From: Sphingobacteriales bacterium 44-15
GTDB lineage: Bacteria > Bacteroidota > Bacteroidia > Chitinophagales > Chitinophagaceae
Reading direction: 5' to 3'
DNA length: 64,000 nt
Assembly: GCA_001899685.1 (NCBI GenBank)
Contig: MKWG01000017.1
Coordinates: 1-64,000 of the forward strand
Position 1 is the first letter of the stretch. Every line of letters begins with the position of its first letter. The notes under the pieces are model-generated. The model made no database searches. It was not told the DNA's origin and saw only the letters and a list, made by a program, of their open reading frames with translations. The position numbers were made by a program, and so were the translations under genes. Positions 33,086-42,310 of the stretch are shown piece after piece.

Positions 33086-35548
33086 ATGGTATACGAGGGC
33101 GAACATTTACTGATAGGACAGATGGGGCATTTTTTTGCCCTGTTATCTTTTACGGCTTCCTTAGTGGCAACGTTTTCCTTTTTTAAAGCTACCCGGGCAT
33201 CCAATCCGGAAGAGCACAATTCATGGAAGAAGCTGGCAAGAATATCTTTTTTTATAGAGACCGTTTCGGTGATTGTCATTTTTGCCCTCATCTATACTAT
33301 TGTATACAATCATTATTTCGAATACCTGTATGCCTATAAGCATTCCAAGCGCAGCCTGCCGGTGAAGTTCCTCCTGAGCTGTATATGGGAAGGACAGGAA
33401 GGCAGCTTCCTGCTGTGGAATTTCTGGCATTGTATACTCGGACTGATCGTGATAGCCACGGCAAAGAAATGGGAAGCTCCCGTAATGACCCTTGTTTCAT
33501 TGGGGCAGGTATTTCTCGCGAGCTTTTTAGTGGGGATCTATTTTTTCGATGTCAAGATCGGGAGCAGTCCTTTTGTGCTGGTGCGCAACGAAATGCCTTT
33601 TGCGTCAGCCCCCATTTTCCAGGATCCTCAATACCTCAGCAAATACTGGCGCGACGGCAACGGGCTCAACGTATTATTGCAGAATTACTGGATGACCATT
33701 CATCCCCCGGTGATATTCCTGGGATTTGCGTCTACCATTTTTCCTTTTTCTTTTGCCTTTGCGGGCCTTTGGAAAAAAGATTTTTCGGGCTGGATCAGGC
33801 CTGCTATGCCCTGGGCATTGTTCAGCGCCGCAATGCTGGGTATAGGGATCATGATGGGAGCAGCCTGGGCCTATGAGTCCCTTACCTTTGGGGGGTATTG
33901 GGCATGGGATCCCGTAGAAAATGCGTCACTGGTGCCCTGGCTTATACTGGTGGGCGGCATTCATGTAATGCTGGTGAACCAGTCTACCGGCTATTCTTCC
34001 AAAGCCGCGTACTGGTTTTTATTTTTAAACTTTTTATTGCTGCTGTATTCTACCTTCCTCACCCGTACCGGTGTCCTGGGAGATACCTCTGTTCATTCTT
34101 TCACCGGGGAAGGCGATTCCCTGTTCTGGCATCTTCTCCTGATGATGGGCACTTTTGCAGCGCTGTATATCATCATGTATTTTAAGAATCAAAAGCATAT
34201 CCCCGTTCTGAAAAAAGAGGAAGATATATCTTCCAGGGAGTTTTGGATGTTTGTGGGGGCGCTGGTGTTTTTTATAGCGGCAGCGTATATTACTTTCTAC
34301 ACTTCCCTGCCGGTGTTGAATAAAATATTCGGCACACAGAAGGCTATAGGCGAAGATCCTGAATACATATACAACAGGGTAATGATACTGATCGCTGTAG
34401 TGCTCGGGTTGCTGACCGCCATTACCCAATACCTGAGGTATAAGCAGACACCCCGTTCATTCTGGATGAAAAAGCTTATTGTCCCTACGGTGGTAGCATT
34501 GATAATATCGGTAGCCGTAAGCGCTTTCGGCGGTATTACTTATAACAAATACGGCATAGGCTATCTTGGCGCCATACATCTTGCCCTGTTTGCGGCAGTA
34601 TATGCCGTAATAGCCAATGCGGCTTATATCTGGTCCGGATTAAAAGGCAGATTAAAAGCAGCGGGAGGCTCTGTAGCGCATCTTGGCTTCGGAATGGTGC
34701 TGGTAGCCATACTGATCACTTCCTCAAAGAAAGAAATAATATCCATTAATCGTACCGGTATAATCATCCCGGGACTGATAGATCCCAAAGGCAAGGAAGA
34801 CAGCGGGCTGGAAAATGTAACGCTTATCCAGGGAGTACCTACCCCGATGGGCAAATATACGGTCACCTACCAGGGCGACTCCACGCACCCCGGAGATGAA
34901 AAGCTGTACTTCAGAGTGAATTATGTCAGGAAGGATTCTGCTTCCGGCGAAATAAAGGAACATTTCAACCTCTATCCCGATGCTTTTCTGGTAAAAGGGG
35001 AGGGGGGGAGAACCAGCCTGTCTGCAAACCCGGATTCGCGCCATTACTGGAATAAGGATATCTTTACTTTTATCACTTCCATGCCTGACCCGTCAAGCAT
35101 TAAGGATACTGCAAGCTTCAAAAACCGCCCGGTAAAAGCAGGCGATACTGTATTTTACTCCAAAGGGTTTATCGTGGTGAACCAGGTAATTGAAGCCAAT
35201 AAGAATACCAATAAAGATCTACCGCTGGTGGACAGCGCCTGGCTGGCGGATGTTACCGTATACAGCTCAGACGGCAGGACTTATAAAGCTTCCCCGGCGC
35301 TTTTCAGCAAAGACCAGGCGCCACTGCCAAAGCTGGACACGGTAATGTCGCAAAGCCTTGTACTGCAGGTGAATAAGACAGAAAGCGGGATAGAGCTGGG
35401 GGTGAAAGAATCAAGTGCGGTCATGAAATACATTACACTAAAAGCCTTCCAGTTCCCCTTTATAGGTATGTTGTGGCTGGGAGTGATCATTATGACCACC
35501 GGTTTTTTTATGAGCGCATGGCATAGGGCGAGAAGGGTGAGAGGGTGA
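33086..35548 (+). CDS. ccsA: Cytochrome c biogenesis protein CcmF/CcsA-like
   Basis: Polytopic inner-membrane heme lyase component of 820 residues with many hydrophobic segments. The tryptophan-rich WWD motif is present as YWAWDPVENASLVPW (about 270-284), with flanking conserved histidines in NYWMTIHPPVIFLGFAS and GGIHVMLVNQ. A long soluble periplasmic region (about 550-790) precedes a C-terminal helix. It is the last partner in attaching heme to apocytochrome c. It follows ccmE by 6 bp. The final codons (RARRVRG, then TGA) fall within a GTGAGAGGGTGA repeat string, so the C-terminus looks extended by repeat DNA. Confidence 0.9.
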   Translation: MVYEGEHLLIGQMGHFFALLSFTASLVATFSFFKATRASNPEEHNSWKKLARISFFIETVSVIVIFALIYTIVYNHYFEYLYAYKHSKRSLPVKFLLSCIWEGQEGSFLLWNFWHCILGLIVIATAKKWEAPVMTLVSLGQVFLASFLVGIYFFDVKIGSSPFVLVRNEMPFASAPIFQDPQYLSKYWRDGNGLNVLLQNYWMTIHPPVIFLGFASTIFPFSFAFAGLWKKDFSGWIRPAMPWALFSAAMLGIGIMMGAAWAYESLTFGGYWAWDPVENASLVPWLILVGGIHVMLVNQSTGYSSKAAYWFLFLNFLLLLYSTFLTRTGVLGDTSVHSFTGEGDSLFWHLLLMMGTFAALYIIMYFKNQKHIPVLKKEEDISSREFWMFVGALVFFIAAAYITFYTSLPVLNKIFGTQKAIGEDPEYIYNRVMILIAVVLGLLTAITQYLRYKQTPRSFWMKKLIVPTVVALIISVAVSAFGGITYNKYGIGYLGAIHLALFAAVYAVIANAAYIWSGLKGRLKAAGGSVAHLGFGMVLVAILITSSKKEIISINRTGIIIPGLIDPKGKEDSGLENVTLIQGVPTPMGKYTVTYQGDSTHPGDEKLYFRVNYVRKDSASGEIKEHFNLYPDAFLVKGEGGRTSLSANPDSRHYWNKDIFTFITSMPDPSSIKDTASFKNRPVKAGDTVFYSKGFIVVNQVIEANKNTNKDLPLVDSAWLADVTVYSSDGRTYKASPALFSKDQAPLPKLDTVMSQSLVLQVNKTESGIELGVKESSAVMKYITLKAFQFPFIGMLWLGVIIMTTGFFMSAWHRARRVRG

Positions 35549-35860
35549 GGGGGAGGGTGGTGAATACCCGCCCGGCTGACGCCAGTCGGACGGGGGCAAT
35601 GGTGAATGGTGAGAACGATAAACGTCAAACGATAAACGTGAGAGGTGAGACCCGGACACCTCGTTTTACTCCTTATATCTCAGGTTTGCCCTTTCACGTC
35701 TCACATCTGGCGTCTCACATTCGCAGCCAGCCATCCCCGCTTCATTTTCCCTGATTTTCGTTAAATTTTTAATGTTTATGGCAGCGGCTGGGTTACCCTT
35801 ATTGTCTATGACGTATCAAAATGTTGAAAAAAACGTTTAATTTGATATCTTAATCGCTGA
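35549..35860. other. Repeat-filled spacer after CcmF gene
   Basis: 312 bp without a gene. It holds CCCGCCCGGCTGACGCCAG, CAGTCGGACGGGGG and the long word-string repeat at 35603-35720, then an AT-rich stretch leading to the DUF4294 gene. Confidence 0.65.
35603..35720. repeat. Long GTGAGA/CTCACA word-string repeat
   Basis: The longest member seen: GGTGAGAACGATAAACG, TCAAACGATAAACG, GTGAGAGGTGAGACC on the left; TTTCACGTCTCACATC, TGGCGTCTCACATTC on the right. Left and right words are mutually complementary. Confidence 0.68.
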
Positions 35861-36481
35861 ATGGATCTGATGCGCCGATCATATTGCAGGTTATTGCTTA
35901 CCGTACTCTGTGCCGTGCTGCTCACTGCCGCCCGCTCGCAAAACAAGTATGGGCCTAACGATACTATCGTAGTGCAGGCAATAGTATACCAGGGCGACAC
36001 CATTCCCTATAAAGAGCTTTCAGAAGTGTATGTTTACCTCCGCCTGACACCTGAGCAGCGCAGGGCGCTCCGGGAGTGGACGAGGCTCCGCAATGCGGTA
36101 TATGTTACCTATCCTTATGCTAAAAAAGCCGGCGCCGTTTTCAATGATATCAGCGCTCATCTTGCTACCATTCCTGATAAGCATAAGAGAAAGGAATATG
36201 TTAAAAGCCGGGAGAAAGAGCTCCGCAGTGAATTTACAAAACCACTCACTGACCTCTCGGTATACCAGGGCAAAGTGTTGATGAAGCTGATTGCCAGGGA
36301 AACAGGAAATACCTGTTATGATATCATACAGGATTACAAAGGAAGCTTCTCCGCCGGCTTCTGGCAAAGTGTGGCATGGGTATTTGGCAGCAGCCTCAAG
36401 CAGACTTATAATGCCGTCAGCGAAGACTCACAGATCGAAGGCATTGTGCTGGAAGTGAGAAGAATGTACGGCTATTACTGA
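35861..36481 (+). CDS. DUF4294 exported protein
   Basis: 206 residues with a signal peptide (about 5-25, ending TAARSQ). The mature protein contains VQAIVYQGDTIPYKELSEVYVY, a tyrosine-rich NAVYVTYPYAKKAGAVFNDI and KLIARETGNTCYDIIQDYKGSFSAGFWQSVAW, all features of the DUF4294 family restricted to Bacteroidota. Function unknown; a periplasmic location is inferred. Confidence 0.87.
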   Translation: MDLMRRSYCRLLLTVLCAVLLTAARSQNKYGPNDTIVVQAIVYQGDTIPYKELSEVYVYLRLTPEQRRALREWTRLRNAVYVTYPYAKKAGAVFNDISAHLATIPDKHKRKEYVKSREKELRSEFTKPLTDLSVYQGKVLMKLIARETGNTCYDIIQDYKGSFSAGFWQSVAWVFGSSLKQTYNAVSEDSQIEGIVLEVRRMYGYY

Positions 36482-36524
36482 AGACTGGATTTGAACCATT
36501 AAAAAGTTAAGAATAGTTAATAGG

Positions 36525-36609
36525 GCTATGTCAAACGTGAAATGTGAGACGTGAAACGGTAAACAATAAATGTGAGGCATTCACCTCTCACCTCTCACTT
36601 TTCACGATT
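36525..36609. repeat. GCTATGTCAAACGTGAAA word-string repeat (third exact leader)
   Basis: Starts 43 bp after the DUF4294 stop. Leader identical to 25217 and 25592, then ATGTGAGACGTGAAACGG, GTGAGG on the left and CTCACCTCTCAC, TTTTCACG on the right. It separates convergent genes. Confidence 0.7.
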
Positions 36610-36625
36610 CCGCATTCACTATTGC

Positions 36626-37999
36626 CTATTCACTCACCTTTATCTTAATGCTCCTGTAGCTCACTTCATCCCCATGATCCTGCAGCAGGATAAACCCTTC
36701 TTTCCCCAATCCGAAATTTTCATGGTTTTTATACTTGCTGATAGCAATAAGCTGTTTGAAAGCTGCTGATCCCCGCTCGTATTCCAATACTTTTTGGCCG
36801 TTAAGATAATGCTCTACGTGATTGTCGGGATATACAATTATCCTTCCCGTGTTCCACTCACCAATAGCATGAACCGCATTACCGGGCTTATGCGCTGTCA
36901 TAAGGTCGTAAAGCGATGCCAGCGTCCGGTCGCCATCACGTCCCATTTTTGCATCGGGGTGTAGCTTGTCGTCAAGCACCTGGTATTCCAGTCCTAAGGC
37001 AGATCCCGTATTGCCATCAGATAAAGTGACAAAATATTTAACGCCGCTGTTTGCGCCCGGGGTAAGCCTGAAATCAAAAGAGATATCAAATGTGCTGTAC
37101 CTATTTTCGGTAATAATATCGCCTCCGCGGGCTGATTCATTACCGTGCGAAGACAATACTGTAAGCGCCCCGTCTTTTATTTCCCATCCGTGTTCCGGGA
37201 AAGAGGTGGTTTTAGCGCTTCTCCATCCTTCACCGCTGCTGCCGTTGAAAAGCAGCTTCCAGCCATTCGCTTTTTCATAATCTGTAAGCTGGTTGGGGAC
37301 ATTGTTCTTTACATATATGCCTGCCGGGAATGCGGCAGGTGTTATTCCCGTGGTTTTGATACGGATATTTCTCCAGTGTATTGTTTCTCCCGGCTTCCGC
37401 GAATTTCCTATACCGTGCACCTGCAATGCAATGAAGCCGCTGGCATCCGCTTCGTCTACAAGGTAAGCTGCCGGCACATTATTGATCCATGTTTTGATCG
37501 TATTGCCGATACATTCTACTCTCACTTTATTATACTGCCCCTGCCTGAAAGCTTTTTTTGCGGCGGGGTTGAGATCCAACGGGTACAACCACCCTCTTCT
37601 TCCTTCATCATAGATCCCCGCTGTCCATGCCCGTGCCGAGCCGTCAAGCTCATACTGGTAGCCGTATACCCTTCCTTTACCATCATTGGCGTCTGGGTTA
37701 AAGTGACTTCTCAATTGTATGCCTGAGTTGGTGGCGCTGTCGGGCAACTTCACTTCAAGCTCCAGCACAAAATCCCCGTATTCTTTTTCAGTAACAAGAA
37801 AACTGTTGGGAGTGGCCGGTACTGTGGTTCCCGCTATAGCTCCTTTTTCCACGGCGTATTTTGCTTGGCCACCCATTTGTTTCCATCCGTCAAGTGTTTT
37901 GCCGTTGAACAAAGAGACCCATCCGCTGTTTTGTGCATGCAGGGGAAGGATATGCCATAACAGGGTGATTGCAACACAAAAGAGAATTTTTTTCATCAT
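36626..37999 (-). CDS. Tandem DUF1080 (3-keto-disaccharide hydrolase) protein
   Basis: Exported protein of 457 residues: signal peptide (ending LPLHAQ, about 23), then two DUF1080 beta-jelly-roll domains. Domain 1 (about 24-215) opens GWVSLFNGKTLDGWKQMGG and contains LRSHFNPDANDGKGRVYGYQYELDG; domain 2 (about 235-455) opens NGWKLLFNGSSGEGWRSAK and contains GLEYQVLDDKLHPDAKMG. DUF1080 proteins act on 3-keto-glycosides or related sugars. The duplication within one chain is uncommon but known. It is not beside the sugar oxidoreductase operon at 4-10 kb, though its likely substrate class is the same. Confidence 0.86.
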   Translation of the reverse strand: MMKKILFCVAITLLWHILPLHAQNSGWVSLFNGKTLDGWKQMGGQAKYAVEKGAIAGTTVPATPNSFLVTEKEYGDFVLELEVKLPDSATNSGIQLRSHFNPDANDGKGRVYGYQYELDGSARAWTAGIYDEGRRGWLYPLDLNPAAKKAFRQGQYNKVRVECIGNTIKTWINNVPAAYLVDEADASGFIALQVHGIGNSRKPGETIHWRNIRIKTTGITPAAFPAGIYVKNNVPNQLTDYEKANGWKLLFNGSSGEGWRSAKTTSFPEHGWEIKDGALTVLSSHGNESARGGDIITENRYSTFDISFDFRLTPGANSGVKYFVTLSDGNTGSALGLEYQVLDDKLHPDAKMGRDGDRTLASLYDLMTAHKPGNAVHAIGEWNTGRIIVYPDNHVEHYLNGQKVLEYERGSAAFKQLIAISKYKNHENFGLGKEGFILLQDHGDEVSYRSIKIKVSE

Positions 38000-38104
38000 G
38001 TGGTTTTTAGAATTGAGGGTTAAATATATTCAAAATTTTCGCTTCAAAGAGGAATGTTATATCCTCACAGTTTTAATGCCTGACATCGGATACCGGAAAG
38101 ATAT

Positions 38105-39781
38105 TTACTGATGGGTTATTAATACTGATTTTCCAACGCCGTCCATTAATGTTTTCCACGCCATGTGAAGCATGGAACGTGTGGTATCTCTTTCAAAATA
38201 AGCATCGCCTGTACGCGGTGGCTTGTTACCGGAAGGATTGTTATTTCTTACCAGCAGGTTAGCCCCAATGCTGGCCAGCTTTTTCTTTTCCATGGCTTTT
38301 TCATCTTTCCTGAGCATGGAAATTTTAAGATCATCGTATAATATCTTCACTTTTCCCCCCATACTGTAATTGTCTGCCCTGAAATCAAAATCCAGCGAAC
38401 GGATCATTCCCTGGTCTATCCTTACTCCCCCCAGCGGCACGGATACCGGACTTACTGCCGCAGCTTTTCCCTGTCCCATGTGACCGCTTACGTCGAAGCG
38501 GCCTCTTTTGTTGTTCAGGTAAAAAGCCCAGTAAGTTTTTACAGGATATATATCAAGAAACCTTGCATCTACTTTTGCCGTAAGCATATTTCCCTCTTCA
38601 CTCATGTTAGTGACATTAGAAAAAAAACTGTTCAGGTGATGGAACCTGACCTTACCTGTTTTTGCCAGCAGGCGTGATTTTTCTTTATATTCCACATAAC
38701 TGTCTTTTAATTCCACTGCTTTTACATTGACGGGAAAAGGAATTTGCGCAATCCGTTGCTGGGGATAAGTCCCGATCCTGCTTTTATGATCATGAGGTCT
38801 GGTCATATCCCTGTATATTTTGATAACCGGCCGGTATATGGATATCTTATTGGCTTCAACCTTTTCATCAATGAGATGGTAAAAATTCAAGCGGCTAATT
38901 TCAATTTTGTTGAGCGTAATATCATAGCGGTCAGCCTGTACTTTCTTTTTGGCTGCAAAACTATGCTCATCAAGCAGAGGGATGACCCTGAATACATCAG
39001 CGCGGGCGGAACTGTTGTCCATATCAAATGATATACCCTCAACCTTGTAGGTATAGAGCCTGTCTTTCGACAGCCACGACAATGATTTGCAATCTATGTT
39101 AATGTGCTTTGAAAAAAGGATCCTTGTGCTATCGCGGTTGGCAGCGCTGTCAAGCGACAGGTCTCTCAGCTGAATATAAGTATCTGTTATCAGCAGCTTC
39201 GGCTTGCCGGATGGCATATCGCGGATAGTAATTTTGGCTCCTGTTATAAGTAAAGTGTCCATCCTGATCATTTCAAGCTCTCCCAGTATCTGCTTATATA
39301 CTTCTGTTGCGGGGATGCTTTTACCGGCGTTTTTCCCCCTGTGTGTATAAATAATATCAATGACAGGATTGGTGATCTCAAGCTTTTGACCAACGATCTG
39401 TTTTGTGATCAGGGCTTTGGGTGTTTCTACGCCCGTAACCTTAATGGCAGGAATGGAAACAGTAAAAAGTGTAGCCGGTATATCTTCTCCCTGCAGGGAG
39501 GCATATTTCAAAGAATCGTATTGCAGGGAAAGATTGGATACGGAGAGGTACCCATTAACTTCATCAAGCTCCATGTCTTCATAATGTATAGAATACAGCC
39601 GGTCGCTTTTTTCACTAACAGTTGCTTTTACTTTTTGCCTGATAAATCCCTTTTTGATCGCACTCCAGTATACTATGGCGAAGCTTAGCAATGTAATAAG
39701 CGCTATCACTATTGCAGGAAATAAAATCTTTCTTTTATAGGTAAAAGTGATTGCTTTTATTTTTTTCCGGTGAACCGGCAT
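38105..39781 (-). CDS. AsmA-like single-pass envelope protein
   Basis: 558 residues. One transmembrane helix near the N-terminus (about 17-38, FPAIVIALITLLSFAIVYW) after a basic cytoplasmic stub, then a long beta-rich periplasmic region with repeated D/N-x-L-x-I motifs (VNGYLSVSNLSLQYDSL, ITGAKITIRDMPSGKPKL, KAVELKDSYVEYKEKS). This is the shape of AsmA/DUF748-type envelope proteins proposed to move or accommodate lipids between membranes. Assignment is by architecture, not by a decisive motif. It is downstream of csbD across a terminator-like hairpin. Confidence 0.65.
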   Translation of the reverse strand: MPVHRKKIKAITFTYKRKILFPAIVIALITLLSFAIVYWSAIKKGFIRQKVKATVSEKSDRLYSIHYEDMELDEVNGYLSVSNLSLQYDSLKYASLQGEDIPATLFTVSIPAIKVTGVETPKALITKQIVGQKLEITNPVIDIIYTHRGKNAGKSIPATEVYKQILGELEMIRMDTLLITGAKITIRDMPSGKPKLLITDTYIQLRDLSLDSAANRDSTRILFSKHINIDCKSLSWLSKDRLYTYKVEGISFDMDNSSARADVFRVIPLLDEHSFAAKKKVQADRYDITLNKIEISRLNFYHLIDEKVEANKISIYRPVIKIYRDMTRPHDHKSRIGTYPQQRIAQIPFPVNVKAVELKDSYVEYKEKSRLLAKTGKVRFHHLNSFFSNVTNMSEEGNMLTAKVDARFLDIYPVKTYWAFYLNNKRGRFDVSGHMGQGKAAAVSPVSVPLGGVRIDQGMIRSLDFDFRADNYSMGGKVKILYDDLKISMLRKDEKAMEKKKLASIGANLLVRNNNPSGNKPPRTGDAYFERDTTRSMLHMAWKTLMDGVGKSVLITHQ

Positions 39782-39822
39782 ATTGGTATATAATTTTTCT
39801 CTGCAAAGAAAACCAGCTTATA

Positions 39823-39852
39823 CAAAAGGTTGCCCCTGAAGACAACCTTTTG
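39823..39852 (-). terminator. Terminator-like hairpin after csbD-like gene
   Basis: CAAAAGGTTG and CAACCTTTTG form a perfect 10-bp stem with a 10-nt loop, 45 bp downstream (minus-strand sense) of the CsbD-like stop codon. The following T-run is poor. Confidence 0.55.
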
Positions 39853-39896
39853 CATTGGATAAGATTAACTGTTAACCGGCGAAATATCTATTTTCA

Positions 39897-40088
39897 TTAC
39901 AGGCTTTCAATCCATTTTATCACTTCATCTTTCGACTGCCCGATCTTCTTTTGTATCCTGCCGAGCAGTTCATCATCTTTACCATCGTCATACAACAGAT
40001 CATCGTCGGTAAGCGAAGCATATTTTTGTTTCATTTTCCCTTTTATTTCATTCCAGTTTCCTTTAAGTTTCATTTTCCAGCTTTCCAT
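39897..40088 (-). CDS. CsbD-family stress protein
   Basis: 63 residues, small, hydrophilic and helical. It begins MESWKMKLKGNWNEIKGKMKQKY, the CsbD signature (G-x-W-x-x-x-K-G-x-x-K), and continues LTDDDLLYDDGKDDELLGRIQKKIGQS. CsbD proteins are general-stress proteins of unknown mechanism. It follows the 50-aa membrane protein by 49 bp and is probably in the same stress operon. Confidence 0.9.
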   Translation of the reverse strand: MESWKMKLKGNWNEIKGKMKQKYASLTDDDLLYDDGKDDELLGRIQKKIGQSKDEVIKWIESL

Positions 40089-40137
40089 AATACAATGTTT
40101 AGATTAAAAATGTGTTTGACCTGACTTGTTCGCAGGG

Positions 40138-40290
40138 TTAATTTGCCGCACCCCTGATAACACGAAGTAGAACAGCGATCAATGCGATCACCAGTAAAAG
40201 GTGGATGAGCCCGCCGGCATGATATCCCAGGAATCCAATTGCCCAGGCAATCACAAGGATCACGGCTATGACATATAAGAGGTTACCCAT
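40138..40290 (-). CDS. Small lmo0937-type membrane protein (50 aa)
   Basis: MGNLLYVIAVILVIAWAIGF... ending RVIRGAAN. Two hydrophobic helices (about 3-22 and 27-45) with a GYHAGGLIH turn between them match the lmo0937-type family of tiny membrane proteins, common beside CsbD genes in Bacteroidota. The reading frame is short but complete with ATG and TAA. Its function is unknown; a stress role is inferred from the neighbour. Confidence 0.85.
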   Translation of the reverse strand: MGNLLYVIAVILVIAWAIGFLGYHAGGLIHLLLVIALIAVLLRVIRGAAN

Positions 40291-40720
40291 ACGATTACGT
40301 TTTAGATTTAAATAATTTGAATAATATTATTCTATGTTTAAATAGTTTGCCAAAAATATTCGGCACTAACAAAATGCTTTCCGGTAAAGGGTTTCAGCCG
40401 CGAAGGAATATTTGTAAGCTTATTTTTATATGGAATAATGTGTAATATGTTCTACACTTTGAGAAAAAAACATTCGATTTTTTATTTTCTCTTTTTAAAA
40501 ACCCAACCGGGTAATAAATACCCCATATTGGCGGCTTTATTCCTCGTTTTTTTAAATTTGACGCTATTCCTTGCAGGCGGATATTTGGCAGGGTTTTTCT
40601 TAATTATTCAAAGACCTGTTTTTAGAAGATCTGCTGTGATCATCATAAAGCTTATTATATTTCTTGAAGCATCTAATAAACACATTATATAACAGACTAT
40701 TTTATGGGGCGGTTCATCTC

Positions 40721-40749
40721 AAAAGCCACTGTATATTCAGTGGCTTTTT
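40721..40749. terminator. Strong bidirectional terminator
   Basis: AAAAGCCACTG, a 6-nt loop TATATT, then CAGTGGCTTTT plus a fifth T: a perfect 11-bp stem with T runs on both strands. Its presence downstream of 40692 is the only hint that something is transcribed rightward in the preceding spacer. Confidence 0.85.
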
Positions 40750-40831
40750 GATGTTATACCGTCAATATTTTTTTGTAAGTGTGAAATCCTTTAACTTATA
40801 GGCGCCTCAATTCCGGTAAGGCAGGGATTAA

Positions 40832-40854
40832 TTTTACAATGCATTTTTGTAAAA
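40832..40854. promoter_or_regulatory. Inverted repeat upstream of sigma-54 response regulator
   Basis: TTTTACAA, seven bases, TTGTAAAA: a perfect 8-bp dyad ending 12 bp before the start codon. Its position suggests an operator or mRNA hairpin for self-regulation. Confidence 0.45.
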
Positions 40855-40866
40855 ACAAATTTATAT

Positions 40867-42282
40867 ATGGCAAGCAGAATACTAATTATTGATGATGATA
40901 TGGATATGTGTACTTTACTGAGCAGGTTCCTGCACAGAAAAGGTTTTGAAACAGAAACGGCATATAACGGGAATGCTGGGATTTCAAAATTTAAAGAGCA
41001 CCAGGCTGACATAGTCTTATGTGATTTCAGGCTTGGCGATAAAGAAGGTTATGATGTTTTACGCGAAATAAAATCAGTAAAGCCTTCCACTACGGTGATC
41101 ATTATAACAGGATATTCGGATATAAAAACAGCAGTTGATATTATTAAGCAGGGAGCTTTTGATTATATAACCAAGCCACTGATCCCGGATGAAGTGTTGA
41201 GTGTGATTAAAAAATCCCAGGAGCAAAGCGCTTCCCGGAATAATCAGCCGGTCAGTCCGGCGAGGCAAAAGGGAGACTCCGGTAATCAACAGGCCGATGA
41301 ATACCTTGTAGGTAAAGATCCCTCCACCAAAGATCTGTATAAGCAGATGAGGCTTGTGGCGCCTACACCCTATAGCGTGATCCTGTATGGAGAAAGCGGG
41401 ACCGGTAAAGAAGTAGTTGGGAAAACCATACACCAGTACAGCGACCGCGGTAATAAACCTTTTATTGCCCTCGACTGCGGTACCTTATCAAAAGAGCTTG
41501 CCGGCAGCGAATTGTTTGGTCACATGAAAGGCTCATTTACCGGGGCGATAAGTGATAAGGAAGGCCATTTTGAACAGGCAAACGGAGGTACCCTGTTTCT
41601 TGATGAAGTTGCCAATCTCCCCCTTGATGTACAGGCTACCCTGCTTCGCGTGATACAGGAGCGAAAGTTTAAAAGGGTGGGGGGCACAAAGGAAATGAAT
41701 CTCGACATCCGCATTATTGTTGCCTCCAATGAGAACCTGCAGGATGCATATCGCAAAGGCAGGTTCAGGGAGGACCTTTTTCATCGCTTCAACGAATTTT
41801 CGATCCATATACCGCCGCTGCGCGAAAGGAAAGAAGACATTTTATTGTTCGCCGACTTCTTCCTTAAAAAAGCCTGCGCAGAGCTTGGAAAGGAAATAGA
41901 AGGTTTTGAGGACGAAGTACTGCACCTGTTCATAAACTATAATTGGCCGGGTAACCTCAGGGAATTCAGGAACGTGATCCGCAGGGCGGCGCTGTTGACC
42001 GCCACGCCGCTGATCAATACTACTGTGTTACCACAGGAGATCATTCAGCCGGCGCAGGTATCTTTTGCGGAAGAGACACCCGAGTCCGGGATAGCTCCTG
42101 CCGCTCCGAAAGCCCCAGATCTGAAAGAAGCGGCTTCCCAGGCGGAGTATGAAACCATTCTCAAAGTGCTGAAGCAGGTAAACTATAATAAAACCAAAGC
42201 TGCTGAAATATTAAAAATTGACCGGAAAACCCTCTATAATAAGATAAAGGATCACGAGACGCAAAGACATGCGGAAAGTTGA
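40867..42282 (+). CDS. Sigma-54-dependent response regulator (NtrC family)
   Basis: 471 residues: receiver domain (1-120, with D9-D11, phospho-acceptor D53 in LCDFRL, T81 and K103), AAA+ sigma-54 interaction domain (about 150-380) with Walker A GESGTGKE (175-182) and Walker B GGTLFLDEV, and a C-terminal Fis-type helix-turn-helix (NKTKAAEILKIDRKTLYNKI). The loop that contacts sigma-54 is GSFTGA (222-227) rather than the usual GAFTGA; alanine to serine here occurs in some members. No histidine kinase is next to it, so it is an orphan regulator within this window. Confidence 0.95.
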   Translation: MASRILIIDDDMDMCTLLSRFLHRKGFETETAYNGNAGISKFKEHQADIVLCDFRLGDKEGYDVLREIKSVKPSTTVIIITGYSDIKTAVDIIKQGAFDYITKPLIPDEVLSVIKKSQEQSASRNNQPVSPARQKGDSGNQQADEYLVGKDPSTKDLYKQMRLVAPTPYSVILYGESGTGKEVVGKTIHQYSDRGNKPFIALDCGTLSKELAGSELFGHMKGSFTGAISDKEGHFEQANGGTLFLDEVANLPLDVQATLLRVIQERKFKRVGGTKEMNLDIRIIVASNENLQDAYRKGRFREDLFHRFNEFSIHIPPLRERKEDILLFADFFLKKACAELGKEIEGFEDEVLHLFINYNWPGNLREFRNVIRRAALLTATPLINTTVLPQEIIQPAQVSFAEETPESGIAPAAPKAPDLKEAASQAEYETILKVLKQVNYNKTKAAEILKIDRKTLYNKIKDHETQRHAES

Positions 42283-42310
42283 TCATAACATTTAACTTTA
42301 TACAAAAATC

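Larger units (their letters stand above)
40291..40866. other. AT-rich spacer between stress genes and sigma-54 regulator
   Basis: 576 bp with a 14-bp perfect palindrome GAATAATATTATTC (40319-40332) in the promoter area of the stress genes, a strong terminator (40721-40749) and an inverted repeat before the regulator gene. An 84-codon hydrophobic reading frame (40438-40692) is present but not convincing as a gene. Confidence 0.6.

Noticed and set aside
40438-40692. 84-codon hydrophobic reading frame before a strong terminator
   Set aside because: AT-rich region produces hydrophobic residues by chance; no promoter or family recognised. The terminator at 40721 leaves some doubt, so it could be a small membrane protein or RNA.
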